Source of the DNA: Bacillota bacterium
Lineage (GTDB): Bacteria > Bacillota > Clostridia > TANB77 > UBA1234
DNA length: 52,364 nt
Assembly (NCBI GenBank): GCA_016280725.1
Contig: JAEEHF010000065.1
Coordinates: 1 to 52,364, forward strand
Direction of reading: 5' to 3'
Shown here: positions 20,454 to 29,564 of the stretch, one piece after another
How positions within the stretch are numbered: the first letter of the stretch is position 1
Layout of the letters: every line of letters starts with the position of its first letter
The notes under the pieces: generated by a model
What the model was told of the DNA's origin: nothing
The model's input: only the letters and a program-made list of their open reading frames with translations
Databases searched by the model: none
Program-made: the position numbers and the translations under genes

Positions 20454-20617
20454 AAAATCATCCCTTTGAAAAATTATCGTCTACTTGATTATAAGACGAT
20501 ATAAATCGATTTTCAAGAGGATACTCGAGAGGTTTTCTCGAAAAAAGATGATTGTTCTTTAAATTCGAAAAGAGGAAGGTATCAGAAAATCGGAAATATT
20601 AAATAAATATTAAAAAG

Positions 20618-20646
20618 TTGAATTAGAAACTGGAATTTAGTAAACT
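20618..20646 (+). promoter_or_regulatory. promoter for gene 20684
   Basis: TTGAAT, a 17-bp spacer, then TAAACT, 37 bp before the ATG. The remaining divergent gap (20454-20617) is AT-rich and shows a weak CTCGAGAGG/TTTCTCGA dyad only. Confidence 0.5.
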
Positions 20647-20683
20647 ATATTTAGTACTAAAGAATAAAATTTGAGGGGATTAT

Positions 20684-21157
20684 ATGCATAAATCACGTCA
20701 ATTCATTATTAACTGGACAGTTGTATTAATTGCGATAGGGCTTGTAGTTGTTGCCTTTGCGGCTTATGACTTTTTCAATAGAGATATTGTACCAATGAAT
20801 TCCTATCCTAAGGGAAATGCTATTCTTGTACGAAGATATAGGCTTTATCCAAACAATTACACTGTTGTGGTATATAGAAATGGTCAAGTTAAGAAAGCAA
20901 AAAGAGAAGATCATTATACACAAAATATGGAAGAAAAGGAAAAATTTAAAACTGTGCATAAGTTAACTTCAAGCGAGAAAACAGAAATTATATCTTTGAT
21001 TAATGATTTACACAATTATAGAGTGATGGACGGAAATACTGATTCTAAAGGTGTTGAGATACTTCCATCTCTTGAAGCACAAGAATTGAAGGATGCTGGT
21101 GAATATAGTCAAGAAATGGTTGACAAAATTGTAGAATTTTTAGAACGAGTAAGTTAA
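20684..21157 (+). CDS. membrane-anchored protein of unknown function
   Basis: 157 residues: a short cytoplasmic start, one membrane helix (WTVVLIAIGLVVVAFAAYDF), then a soluble domain containing VVVYRNGQVKKAKRE, KLTSSEKTEIISLINDL and a C-terminal helix. The family is not recognised with confidence. GAGGGG precedes the ATG. Codon use is host-type. Confidence 0.7.
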   Translation: MHKSRQFIINWTVVLIAIGLVVVAFAAYDFFNRDIVPMNSYPKGNAILVRRYRLYPNNYTVVVYRNGQVKKAKREDHYTQNMEEKEKFKTVHKLTSSEKTEIISLINDLHNYRVMDGNTDSKGVEILPSLEAQELKDAGEYSQEMVDKIVEFLERVS

Positions 21158-21175
21158 ATTTTTTTTAAATTTCTA

Positions 21176-21204
21176 TTGCAGAAATATTAATAATAAAGTA
21201 AAAT
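21176..21204 (+). promoter_or_regulatory. promoter for spoVG
   Basis: TTGCAG, a 17-bp spacer, then TAAAAT, 67 bp before the spoVG start. No sigma-H-type alternative was recognised. Confidence 0.5.
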
Positions 21205-21270
21205 ACAAGCGAGAAGAGGATGGTAAGCGAAGTACCATTCTTAATACAATGAAAGGCGGTGCATTTTAAT

Positions 21271-21564
21271 ATGCAAATAACAGAAGTTAGACTTAAGAAA
21301 ATCAAATCAGAAGGAAACATGAAAGCCGTTGCATCAATTACTTTCGATGACTGCTTCGTTATCCACGATGTAAAAGTTATTGAGAGACAAGACAAACCAC
21401 TTTTAGTAGTTATGCCTGAAACAAGAAGAAAAAACGGAACAAGAAGCGATGTTGCTCATCCAATCAAACAAGAAACAAGAGACATGATAACAGCAGAGGT
21501 TCTTAAAAAGTATGATGAAACACCTGATGTTGATGACACAGCTTCTGCTCCAGTAGAAGAATAA
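21271..21564 (+). CDS. spoVG: SpoVG family RNA/DNA-binding regulator
   Basis: 97 residues: MQITEVRLKKIKSEGNMKAV, then the conserved FVIHDVKVIE-type strand and TRRKNGTRSDVAHPIKQETR. SpoVG is a site-specific nucleic-acid-binding regulator found across Firmicutes, whether or not they sporulate. ATG 21271 is chosen because the family begins there and AAAGGCGGTG lies upstream. A short acidic tail follows. Confidence 0.95.
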   Translation: MQITEVRLKKIKSEGNMKAVASITFDDCFVIHDVKVIERQDKPLLVVMPETRRKNGTRSDVAHPIKQETRDMITAEVLKKYDETPDVDDTASAPVEE

Positions 21565-21572
21565 ATTATTAT

Positions 21573-21597
21573 GGCGCCCTTTCGGGTGCTATTTTTT
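21573..21597 (+). terminator. terminator of spoVG
   Basis: GCGCCC and GGGTGC (one G-U pair) with a TTTC loop, then a T-run. Confidence 0.75.
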
Positions 21598-21630
21598 ATT
21601 CATAATTTTCATATAGTCTTCCTTAAATCG

Positions 21631-21670
21631 GGGTGTAGCCAGTGGATTGGCACTGGTCTACACCTTTTTA
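21631..21670 (+). terminator. second strong hairpin with T-run before cassette D
   Basis: GGTGTAG-CCAGTG pairs with CACTGG-T-CTACACC around GATTGG, followed by five T. It sits between the spoVG terminator and the cassette promoter and insulates the cassette. No gene lies between the two terminators. Confidence 0.8.
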
Positions 21671-21699
21671 TTGACAATTTACATAATGTGTGACATAAT
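21671..21699 (+). promoter_or_regulatory. consensus promoter of cassette D
   Basis: TTGACA, a 17-bp spacer, then CATAAT, immediately after the hairpin T-run. Confidence 0.75.
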
Positions 21700-21755
21700 A
21701 TACTAGGTAAATTCAATTTTTGTAATATTTTGGTGCGACAGAAAGGAGAAAATGT

Positions 21756-22265
21756 ATGTTCAACTATGACAACATTCCTTGCAAGCTTATCCATTTTTCG
21801 ACGGATGAGAAGAAATCTTTTTCTGACACGTATGAGGCTATTCGGGAACTAAAAGCTGGTAAGAAAGTAATGGTTACCTTTCAGATTATCAATGGTAGAA
21901 TTGGTACCAGAGAAATTTCAGATATTTTGGTAAATCCTAATAGATCAATTGTTGTTTCGACCACTTCGATGAGCACTTATGAGATGGCTAATGTCAACAA
22001 GGAATTCAAAGTTGTTCCTTCCGAAACTCTCTTTTTTGTCACTGATGATGAAACTGAAGAAATATCTTTTGAAGATGCAAAGGCCAATGGTTTCAAGCGG
22101 GTACTTGACTTAATATCCCAAAATAAGCATATAAGGCTTGTTTATCACGTTAAGTCTGGCCTTTCGAAATCTGACATCAAGTGCACAATTCTGGATCTCG
22201 TTTCTATTGATCCTGAGACGTTTATTTGTGAAAATTCATATGGTTTGAGGATGATTATCATTTAA
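21756..22265 (+). CDS. protein of unknown function (cassette D)
   Basis: 169 residues, soluble, mixed alpha/beta by eye. No family recognised. Notable stretches are LKAGKKVMVTFQIINGRIG, two Thr/Ser-rich strands, an acidic VTDDETEEISFEDAK and a C-terminal ILDLVSIDPETFICENSYG. GAAAGGAG precedes the ATG. Codon use is unlike the neighbours. In-frame CGG codons at 21843 and 22098 read as Arg; a +1 shift at the first would hit a stop within three codons. It has its own promoter and terminator. Confidence 0.7.
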   Translation: MFNYDNIPCKLIHFSTDEKKSFSDTYEAIRELKAGKKVMVTFQIINGRIGTREISDILVNPNRSIVVSTTSMSTYEMANVNKEFKVVPSETLFFVTDDETEEISFEDAKANGFKRVLDLISQNKHIRLVYHVKSGLSKSDIKCTILDLVSIDPETFICENSYGLRMIII

Positions 22266-22275
22266 CCCATAATAA

Positions 22276-22302
22276 CCCGGCAGGCAACTGTCGGGCTTTT
22301 TC
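22276..22302 (+). terminator. terminator of cassette D
   Basis: CCCGGCAG pairs with CTGTCGGG (one G-U) around GCAA, followed by TTTTTCTTT. Confidence 0.85.
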
Positions 22303-22368
22303 TTTAATTGTAAAAGAATTTGATATATAATATATAAAAATATTTGTGAAAAATAATATGAGGTTATT

Positions 22369-24180
22369 ATGTTTGATATTAAAGAAGAACTAAAAAAACT
22401 TCCGGAAAAACCGGGAGTTTATATTATGAAAGACAAAGATGATAATATAATATACGTTGGAAAAGCAGTTGTCTTAAAAAATAGAGTAAGACAATACTTT
22501 CAAAAGACAAATAAGACAGAGCGTATTAAGAAAATGGTTTCTTTAATTGACCATTTTGAATACATAGTAGTTGATAGTGAAATGGAAGCTTTGATTTTAG
22601 AGTGTAATTTAATTAAGCTTCATAGGCCGAAATATAACGTTCTACTTAAAGATGATAAAATGTATCCTTACATAAAGGTTTCATTAAATGAAAAATTTCC
22701 AACTATTAGGATTGTAAGAAAAAGATTAAATGATGGTGCAAAATATTACGGCCCTTATACAAACGGTTTTGCCGCAAAAGAAACAGTTGACTATTTAAAT
22801 AAGGCTTTTATGCTAAAACATTGTAGAAAGATTTTTAAAGATGGTAAACCTGAATCACCGTGCTTAAACTATCACATAAAAAGATGTATGGGACTATGTA
22901 TGGGTAATATTTCAAAAGAAGAGTATATGGTATATATAAATCAGGCTATGAGTCTATTAGATGGAAAAGCAGATAGTACGATTAAAGCTCTTGAAGAAGA
23001 AATGAATGAAGCATCTTCAAAAATGAATTACGAAAAAGCAGCAGAAATTAGAGATAAGATAGCAAGTATTGAAAATCTTATTCAAAAGCAAAAAATTGAC
23101 ATGTATAATGAAAACGATATTGATGTCATTGGAATAGTAAAAGTACTAGATAGAGCAGCAATTGAAATATTTAGCGTTAGAAATAGTCGCATGCAAAAAG
23201 GTGAAAATTTTATATTTAAAGATATTTCTGATGAAACAGAAGGAGAACTATTAGAAGACTTTATTAAGCAATATTACAATGAAGACAATATTCCAGGTAA
23301 AATCTTTTTCAAGTATGAGCTTCCATCAATGGAACTTATAAAGGAGTGGCTTGTTAAACTAAATAATGGAAAGAATGTTGAGATAAAGATTCCTAAAATA
23401 GGAGAGAAAATGAGATTCATTGAAATGGCAGAAAAAAATGCTGAGATAGCTTTGCAAAATAGAACAACGGCCATGGATGACGAAGAAATCCTTATGGATC
23501 TTATGGAATTATTAAACCTTGATGAATTACCAAGAAGAATCGAAAGCTATGATATATCTAATATTTCAGGAACAGATCAAGTAGCTGGCATGGTTGTCTT
23601 TGAAAATGCTAAACCAAAGAAAAATGAATACAGAAGGTTGAAAATTAAAGAGGTAGAAGGGCAAAACGATGTTGCATCATTAAGAGAAGTATTAGAAAGA
23701 AGATTAAAATACATAGTAAATACCGATGAGAGTGTTAAAAATCCGTTTGGTCCAAAGCCTAACTTAATTCTTATGGATGGTGGAATTACACAAATAAGGT
23801 CAGCAAAATCTGTTATAGATGATTATGGTTTAGATATTCAAGTATTTGGAATGGTTAAAACAGATAAACATAGAACTAGAGCAATTTTGGATGAAAATGG
23901 TAAAGAGTACGATATATCTAAAAATCAAAAGTTGTTTAATTTTGTAACATTTATGCAAGATGAAGTTCATGACACGGCAATAACTTATCACAGGAAATTA
24001 AGAGATGAAAAAGTTAGAAAATCTGCACTTGATAATATAGAGGGGATTGGAGAAAAAAGGAAAAAAGATTTACTGCTTAAGTTTAAATCTATTGATAAGA
24101 TGAAGGATGCATCTATTAAAGAATTATGTGAAGTAAAAGGCATTACGCCTGAAATTGCTGAAAGAATAAAGAATTTATAA
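22369..24180 (+). CDS. uvrC: excinuclease ABC subunit C
   Basis: UvrC makes both incisions in nucleotide excision repair. 603 residues: GIY-YIG domain (KPGVYIMKDKDDNIIYVGKA), the Cys-rich segment CRKIFKDGKPESPCLNYHIK with RCMGLC, the UVR helix pair near residue 210 (NYEKAAEIRDKI), the RNase H-like nuclease start ESYDISNISG and LMDGG, and a C-terminal helix-hairpin-helix (NIEGIGEKRKKDLL). The length is typical. Confidence 0.97.
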   Translation: MFDIKEELKKLPEKPGVYIMKDKDDNIIYVGKAVVLKNRVRQYFQKTNKTERIKKMVSLIDHFEYIVVDSEMEALILECNLIKLHRPKYNVLLKDDKMYPYIKVSLNEKFPTIRIVRKRLNDGAKYYGPYTNGFAAKETVDYLNKAFMLKHCRKIFKDGKPESPCLNYHIKRCMGLCMGNISKEEYMVYINQAMSLLDGKADSTIKALEEEMNEASSKMNYEKAAEIRDKIASIENLIQKQKIDMYNENDIDVIGIVKVLDRAAIEIFSVRNSRMQKGENFIFKDISDETEGELLEDFIKQYYNEDNIPGKIFFKYELPSMELIKEWLVKLNNGKNVEIKIPKIGEKMRFIEMAEKNAEIALQNRTTAMDDEEILMDLMELLNLDELPRRIESYDISNISGTDQVAGMVVFENAKPKKNEYRRLKIKEVEGQNDVASLREVLERRLKYIVNTDESVKNPFGPKPNLILMDGGITQIRSAKSVIDDYGLDIQVFGMVKTDKHRTRAILDENGKEYDISKNQKLFNFVTFMQDEVHDTAITYHRKLRDEKVRKSALDNIEGIGEKRKKDLLLKFKSIDKMKDASIKELCEVKGITPEIAERIKNL

Positions 24181-24218
24181 TATTTCTTTTTTTGAATTAT
24201 GGGTTTGATGTGGTTTAT

Positions 24219-24267
24219 AAATGGGGATGTTCACTTATTCGAAAGGAATAGGGGCTTCCCTTTTTTT
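24219..24267. repeat. REP-like hairpin element, reverse orientation, degenerate
   Basis: AAATGGGGATGTTC, a TATTCGAAAGGAATA core and GGGGCTTCCCTTTTTTT follow the reverse complement of the element at 203-250, with substitutions. It lies just after the uvrC stop and may serve as its terminator. Confidence 0.5.
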
Positions 24268-24398
24268 AATCCTTAAATGTAAGCTGTTTTTTAATTCTAT
24301 ATTACATTTCAATTACATTTTAAGAAATAAATACTTATATAATATATAATGTTAACGAATAATTGTGTCAAAATGAGCTATATAAAGGAGTACTTTAT

Positions 24399-26654
24399 AT
24401 GAAAAGAAAGATTAGATTAATAACTAAAATATTATTACTTTTATCAATATTTTTAATTTCTATTTTTATAAATCAGAACTGTTTTGCATTTGATGATACT
24501 AATGCATTAATCATGGAATGGGATATACCTGCAAATACTGAAATTAAGCTTCCAATTTATGGGACAGGGAATAATTATACTGTAAATTGGGGTGATGGGA
24601 GTAATGAATTATCAAGTACAGCAATCTATCCGTCACATACATATGTTGCAGCTGGAACTTATACAATAAAAGTTGCAGGTACTGTTAATAAATTTGGCAA
24701 CGAAGATAGCATTGAGGTTACGACAGATAATGACAAATATACTTTTACACAGTATTTGAAAAATGTTATACAAGTTGGTAATTTGAATTATGCTCTAATT
24801 CGTTTTTCAAATTGTACTAATGTTGAGTCTATTAACTTTACTGGTGGTTTTAATATATCACCTATTACTACGTCCTTAGCATATATGTTTTATAATTGTT
24901 CTAAAATTCAATCGTTAAATTTATCTAGTTTTAATACTTCTAATATTACTTCTATGCTTTATATGTTTTATAGTTGTACAAGTCTAACATCACTAAATAT
25001 TAGTAGCTTTGATACTTCTAAAGTTACTTCATTTGAAAATATGTTTTACAACTGTAGTAGTATAACATCAATTGACGTTTCTAATTTTGATACTTCTTTA
25101 GCGACTACAATAGCTGGGATGTTTGGCTCATGTAGTAGCTTAATTAATTTAGACGTGTCAAATTTTAAAACTTCAAATGTTCAGTCAATGCAAAGACTAT
25201 TTTCTGGTTGTACAAACCTGCAAAATATAAATGTGTCTAATTTTGATACCTTGAATGTAACTATGATGGATAGTATGTTTTCGGGTTGTAATTCACTTAC
25301 TTATTTAGACCTTTCTCATTTTAATACTTCTAAAGTTACAAAAATGAACTCAATGTTTTCAAGTTGTCAAAATATTACATCACTTGATTTATCAAACTTT
25401 AATACTACACTTGTAGATACATTTTATAATATGTTTCATGGTTGCACTCAATTAGTAAATTTAGATATAAGTAGTTTTAATACGAGTAATGTGAAAGATA
25501 TGAGCTATATGTTTAGGAACTGTTCTAATTTGACATATATTGATGTTTCTAATTTTAATACTTCTAAAGTTTCAACCATGGCTTGGATGTTTAATGGATG
25601 TTCATCACTTACAGAAATAAATGTTACTGGATTTAACACATCTAACTGTACATCATTAATATATATGTTCGCTGGATGTACTTCACTAAAGGAACTTGAT
25701 GTTTCGGGATTTTCAACTTCAAAATGCACTTCTATGAATTATATGTTTTATAATTGTGTTTTGCTAAAATACCTGGACTTAAGCAACTTTGATATGTCAA
25801 AATGTAATGAACTAAACTATATGGTCAATAAATGTTCGGCTCTTGAAGTGTTAGTGTTGGGAGAAAACTTTAGTAAGATTTCTGGAACAAATATGTTTAA
25901 TAATTGTGCTAATTTAAAGTCTATTATTACTCTAAAATCAATTTCTGCTTCATCAGAGGCACCTACACTTACTACTAACACCGGCTTAAATTCTACTGCT
26001 GTATTATATGTCCCAAACGCTACTTCAAAAAACTACTATGTAAATGCAAACAATTATAATACTGTTTTTGGTAGCAGTAGAATTAAAACTATATTAGAGC
26101 CAAAGAATGGAAATACTGCAGCAACTTATGTAGGATCTGTTTATGGGACTGCACAAGATGCAGGAGCTCTCGTAGCTGGTTATTCTGTAAAAACAGAACC
26201 AGCAAGTCCTGTATTTAGTAAGTTTGGATTTTCCGTTACTAAGTCTGGACTTCCGGTTGATACATCAACTACAGGGAATAAAACAGTAACATATACATTA
26301 AAAAGGAATAATGCAAATGTTATGAATACGACTAGAACTGTGACGGTATCATACGTTGATACAACTGCACCAATTGGTATAGTGAAAATTCAAAACAAGA
26401 TTGTAGCAAATAATAATAAAGAATTTGTTAGACATAGATCTGTTACTCTAAGAGTTTCGGCTCAAGATGATGTTGCAGCAACTCAAATTGCAATTGCAAA
26501 TGAAAATGCAAGAAGTACAGTTACTTGGAATTCGTTCACATATCCTTCTCAAGATATTGGATGGACACTATCTTCTGGTAATGGCGATAAAACAGTCTAT
26601 GTTATGCTTAAAGATGCAGCTGGAAATACATCTGTTTCATTTCAAAATTCATAA
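24399..26654 (+). CDS. secreted BspA-type leucine-rich repeat (DUF285) surface protein
   Basis: 751 residues. A signal peptide ends near residue 30 (CFA). A PKD-like strand with NWGDGSNELS follows. From about residue 150 to 500 there are some 14 repeats of about 24-25 residues built on FNTSNV..M..MF..CSSLT.LD(V/L)S, the DUF285/BspA class of LRR. The C-terminus has a beta-rich GTAQDAGALVAGYSVKTEP domain and an Ig-like segment. No sortase motif or anchor is visible at the end. ATG 24399 follows AAAGGAG. A role in adhesion or host contact is inferred from the family. Confidence 0.85.
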   Translation: MKRKIRLITKILLLLSIFLISIFINQNCFAFDDTNALIMEWDIPANTEIKLPIYGTGNNYTVNWGDGSNELSSTAIYPSHTYVAAGTYTIKVAGTVNKFGNEDSIEVTTDNDKYTFTQYLKNVIQVGNLNYALIRFSNCTNVESINFTGGFNISPITTSLAYMFYNCSKIQSLNLSSFNTSNITSMLYMFYSCTSLTSLNISSFDTSKVTSFENMFYNCSSITSIDVSNFDTSLATTIAGMFGSCSSLINLDVSNFKTSNVQSMQRLFSGCTNLQNINVSNFDTLNVTMMDSMFSGCNSLTYLDLSHFNTSKVTKMNSMFSSCQNITSLDLSNFNTTLVDTFYNMFHGCTQLVNLDISSFNTSNVKDMSYMFRNCSNLTYIDVSNFNTSKVSTMAWMFNGCSSLTEINVTGFNTSNCTSLIYMFAGCTSLKELDVSGFSTSKCTSMNYMFYNCVLLKYLDLSNFDMSKCNELNYMVNKCSALEVLVLGENFSKISGTNMFNNCANLKSIITLKSISASSEAPTLTTNTGLNSTAVLYVPNATSKNYYVNANNYNTVFGSSRIKTILEPKNGNTAATYVGSVYGTAQDAGALVAGYSVKTEPASPVFSKFGFSVTKSGLPVDTSTTGNKTVTYTLKRNNANVMNTTRTVTVSYVDTTAPIGIVKIQNKIVANNNKEFVRHRSVTLRVSAQDDVAATQIAIANENARSTVTWNSFTYPSQDIGWTLSSGNGDKTVYVMLKDAAGNTSVSFQNS

Positions 26655-26674
26655 CTAGAATATAAAATATAAAA

Positions 26675-26706
26675 AACTGGCATAGCTTAAGCTATGTCAG
26701 TTTTAA
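26675..26706. terminator. bidirectional terminator between the DUF285 gene and mscL
   Basis: AAAACTGGCATAGC and GCTATGTCAGTTTT pair around TTAA. The genes converge on it. Confidence 0.85.
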
Positions 26707-26722
26707 GTTTATTTAAGGAAGA

Positions 26723-27217
26723 TTATTCTTCTTCTTTTAATTCAGAAGTACAATGTGGGCAACGTGTTGCCTTTATTGGAATAATTTGATAGCAATAAGG
26801 GCACTTCTTTTCTGTAGGAGCTTCTTTTTCAGGCTCTCCTTTTTTCTTTCCAAGATTCATAAGTTTGTTAACTGCTTTAACCATGATGAATATGCATAGA
26901 GCCATAATTAAGAAATTTATAATTGAAGTAATAAAATCGCCCCAATTTAGTGATAGAGCAGTAGCCGCTTCTGAATCAAGTCCTGCGTAGTCTACCCATG
27001 GAAGTTTAAGCTGACCAGCAATTTCGGCTCCACCAATCGATTTTATTAATGGATTAATAAAATCATTTGTTAATGCCGTAACAATATTACCAAATGCAGC
27101 ACCTATAATTACGCCGACAGCCATGTCCATAACATTACCTTTAAGAGCAAATTCCTTAAATTCTTGAACGAATTTCTTTGATTTCTTTTTTGCTTCTTCT
27201 TTGTTTAAACCTGCCAT
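26723..27217 (-). CDS. mscL: large-conductance mechanosensitive channel with zinc-ribbon tail
   Basis: 164 residues. FVQEFKEFALKGNVMDMAVG leads into the first transmembrane helix (GVIIGAAFGNIVTALTNDFI), and the second helix is ITSIINFLIMALCIFIMVKA, the MscL pattern. Unusually the C-terminus ends in a four-Cys zinc ribbon (CPYCYQIIPIKATRCPHC). The start at 27217 follows AAAGGAGACGAAGAAT; a longer in-frame reading to 27376 enters a repeat element and is rejected. Confidence 0.92.
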   Translation of the reverse strand: MAGLNKEEAKKKSKKFVQEFKEFALKGNVMDMAVGVIIGAAFGNIVTALTNDFINPLIKSIGGAEIAGQLKLPWVDYAGLDSEAATALSLNWGDFITSIINFLIMALCIFIMVKAVNKLMNLGKKKGEPEKEAPTEKKCPYCYQIIPIKATRCPHCTSELKEEE

Positions 27218-27253
27218 ATTCTTCGTCTCCTTTATATTCGATTTCATAAGTTT

Positions 27254-27282
27254 ATAATATAAAAATGATATTTTGATGTCAA
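27254..27282 (-). promoter_or_regulatory. promoter for mscL
   Basis: On the minus strand: TTGACA, a 17-bp spacer, then TATTAT, 37 bp before the mscL start. Confidence 0.7.
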
Positions 27283-27325
27283 TTGATTTTTGAAAAACTA
27301 AATAAATGCAATAGATATAATTATT

Positions 27326-27530
27326 TTCTCCTAAATAATCATTTCTCTTAAGACCTGTACGTCGGATTCTAGGCACTAAATGACATACATCAACGATAGC
27401 ACAAAAATTTTTGGGCTCCGGGCTTCCCTTCAGTCGCTCCCAAAAATTTTTTAGCTACCGTAAATATCTGTCATTAAGAAGCCGGAATCCTTTGGCAGCG
27501 GTCTCTCGAGAATTGATTATTTAGGAGAAA
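27326..27530. mobile_element. 205-bp foldback (MITE-like) element
   Basis: The outer ends TTTCTCCTAAATAATCA (27326-27342) and TGATTATTTAGGAGAAA (27514-27530) are perfect 17-bp inverted repeats. An inner perfect pair AAAAATTTTTGGG / CCCAAAAATTTTT lies at 27403-27415 / 27439-27451. The arms between them can be aligned as diverged inverted copies, so the whole element folds back on itself. It has no ORF of its own. It fills much of the 523-bp gap between mscL and dnaG. Confidence 0.75.
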
Positions 27531-27553
27531 GCAGCAATACTTCCGCGATTCAA

Positions 27554-27597
27554 AAGGGTACGCCCCTTTCCCATTGGGTCAGGGGACATCCACATTT
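27554..27597. repeat. REP-like hairpin element, diverged copy
   Basis: AAAAGGGTACGCCCCT..CATTGGG..AGGGGACATCC followed by ACATTTTT keeps the GGGTACG and CATCC flanks of the 203-250 element with a different stem. It lies just outside the foldback element. Confidence 0.5.
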
Positions 27598-27701
27598 TTA
27601 AACCATTATTTAGATACAATAATTATAACCAGTTATGAAGTATCTAATTTCCATAAATTTATAAAAAATGCTTATTTTCCGTTTTATTGTTGAAATACTT
27701 G

Positions 27702-27710
27702 TGATATAAT
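27702..27710 (+). promoter_or_regulatory. extended -10 promoter for dnaG-rpoD
   Basis: TGATATAAT is an extended -10 (TG, one base, TATAAT) with no good -35. It lies about 31 bp before the dnaG start. The rest of 27598-27700 shows nothing recognisable. Confidence 0.5.
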
Positions 27711-27740
27711 ATATCGAAGATTGTTTTATGGGTGGTGAAA

Positions 27741-29546
27741 ATGGCCTTTTTTAAAGATGAATTTATAGATGAAGTTAAAGCTTCTAACGATATTGTTGAT
27801 GTAGTATCGGGATATGTTAATTTAAAAAGGCATGGCTCAACTTTCTTTGGTAATTGTCCTTTTCATAGGGAAAAAACGGCTTCTTTTGCAGTTGCTCCTG
27901 ACAAACAAATTTTTCATTGCTTTGGATGTGGTGCTGGAGGCAATGTAATTAGTTTCATAATGAAAGCCGAAAATTTAGGTTTTAAAGAATCAGTTGAGTT
28001 TTTGGCAGAAAGAGCCAAATTAGAAATTCCACATGATGACTACTTAGAAGAATCTCAAAATGAGCTAAAAATTAAAGACTATCATAAGTCGAAGATGTAT
28101 GAAATTAATAAAGAAGCAGGAAGGTTTTTCTATCAATATATCTACAAGTCAGATACTGCAAAAAGATATATAACTTCTAGAAAACTTAACATAAATACTA
28201 TTAAGAAATTTGGAATTGGATTCGCTCCAAACGATAATTCATTATATAAGTATCTTAAGTCCAAAGGATTTAAAGAAGATGATATGCTTGCTACCGGACT
28301 TGTTGGTAAGAGTTCCTCTGGCATTTTATATGACAAATTTAAAGATAGGCTTATGTTTCCTATTTTTGATATCAGGGGTAGAGTAGTTGCATTTGGTGGA
28401 AGAACCATAGTATCTTCTGCAGAACAGAAAGAAAAACATATACCTAAATATGTTAACTCTCCTGAAAACCTTATTTATAAAAAAGGTAATCACCTATATG
28501 GATTAAACATTGCAAAAGGTACTGGAAATAAACTAAACAAGATTTTAGTAGTTGAAGGTTATATGGATGTTGTATCGCCACATTCTTATGGAGTTACAAA
28601 CGTTGTTGCATCACTTGGAACAGCATTAACTCAAAATCAAGGAAAACTGCTAAGGCAATATGCTGATGAAGTTGTTTTATCATACGATTCAGACGAAGCA
28701 GGTCAAAATGCAATAATGAGGGGAATAGATATTCTTCAAAGCTTGAATGTAGTTTGTAAAGTTTTAGTTATGGAAGGTGCAAAGGATCCAGACGAATATG
28801 TTCTTAAATTTGGAGCAGATAAATTTAGAGATTTAGTTGATAAAAGTATTACTGCTGTTGAATACAAAATTAGAATTCTTAAGAATAGATTTGATTTAAA
28901 AGACACAACTGGAAAAATTAAGTTTATGAATAAAATGGCAGAAATTTTAGCAGCTTTGCCTAACAACATAGAAAGGGATATTTATGTCCAAAAATTGTCT
29001 GAAGAGTTAGGTGTTGGTAAAGAGGCAATAGTCGCTGAAATTGAAAAAGTTTTATTCAAAGACAAAACAAAGCAAGATAAGATTATAGTAAGTGCAAATA
29101 CTCCAGAAAACAATTCAAGTACTGAAAAGTCAGATATTGAAGAGTCAATTATTTATCTTCTTACTCTTAAAAACAAAAGTATTTTTGAAAAAGTCAAAAA
29201 ATATGTATTAATCGACGACTTTAAGGATGCGACTAATAAAGCTGTTCTATGTAAGCTTTATGATGCATATTCAAATAATATTATGAATGAAGTCGATTTA
29301 ACAACTATTTTTGACAACGAACAAGAACTAAGTAAGTTAACTAAGATAATGATGAAAGAAAACACAAGTAACGATTTTGAAAAGGTGACTGATGAAGTAC
29401 TAGGATTCTTTAACAAGCAAAAAAATGAAAATCGTAAGTTAGAGTTATTAAAACTTATGAAAGAAACAACAGATGAAGAATTATTAAAGTTATATCAAAG
29501 CGAACTTAGGGAGATAATTCAGCAATCTACAAATAAAGCTTTATAA
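27741..29546 (+). CDS. dnaG: DNA primase
   Basis: DnaG makes RNA primers for replication. 601 residues: the zinc-binding CHC2 domain (CPFHREKTASFAVAPDKQIF, then HCFGCGAGGNVISFIM), the catalytic core with GRVVAFGGR, the TOPRIM motif VVEGYMDVVSPHSYG and YDSDEAGQNA, and a helical C-terminal helicase-binding region. ATG 27741 follows GGGTGGTG. rpoD follows by 18 bp, the conserved macromolecular-synthesis arrangement. Confidence 0.96.
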   Translation: MAFFKDEFIDEVKASNDIVDVVSGYVNLKRHGSTFFGNCPFHREKTASFAVAPDKQIFHCFGCGAGGNVISFIMKAENLGFKESVEFLAERAKLEIPHDDYLEESQNELKIKDYHKSKMYEINKEAGRFFYQYIYKSDTAKRYITSRKLNINTIKKFGIGFAPNDNSLYKYLKSKGFKEDDMLATGLVGKSSSGILYDKFKDRLMFPIFDIRGRVVAFGGRTIVSSAEQKEKHIPKYVNSPENLIYKKGNHLYGLNIAKGTGNKLNKILVVEGYMDVVSPHSYGVTNVVASLGTALTQNQGKLLRQYADEVVLSYDSDEAGQNAIMRGIDILQSLNVVCKVLVMEGAKDPDEYVLKFGADKFRDLVDKSITAVEYKIRILKNRFDLKDTTGKIKFMNKMAEILAALPNNIERDIYVQKLSEELGVGKEAIVAEIEKVLFKDKTKQDKIIVSANTPENNSSTEKSDIEESIIYLLTLKNKSIFEKVKKYVLIDDFKDATNKAVLCKLYDAYSNNIMNEVDLTTIFDNEQELSKLTKIMMKENTSNDFEKVTDEVLGFFNKQKNENRKLELLKLMKETTDEELLKLYQSELREIIQQSTNKAL

Positions 29547-29564
29547 ACTAAAGGAGGATTTAAG

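Noticed and set aside
27218-27376. N-terminal extension of MscL
   Set aside because: It would run into the foldback element; AAAGGAGACGAAGAAT before 27217 marks the true start.
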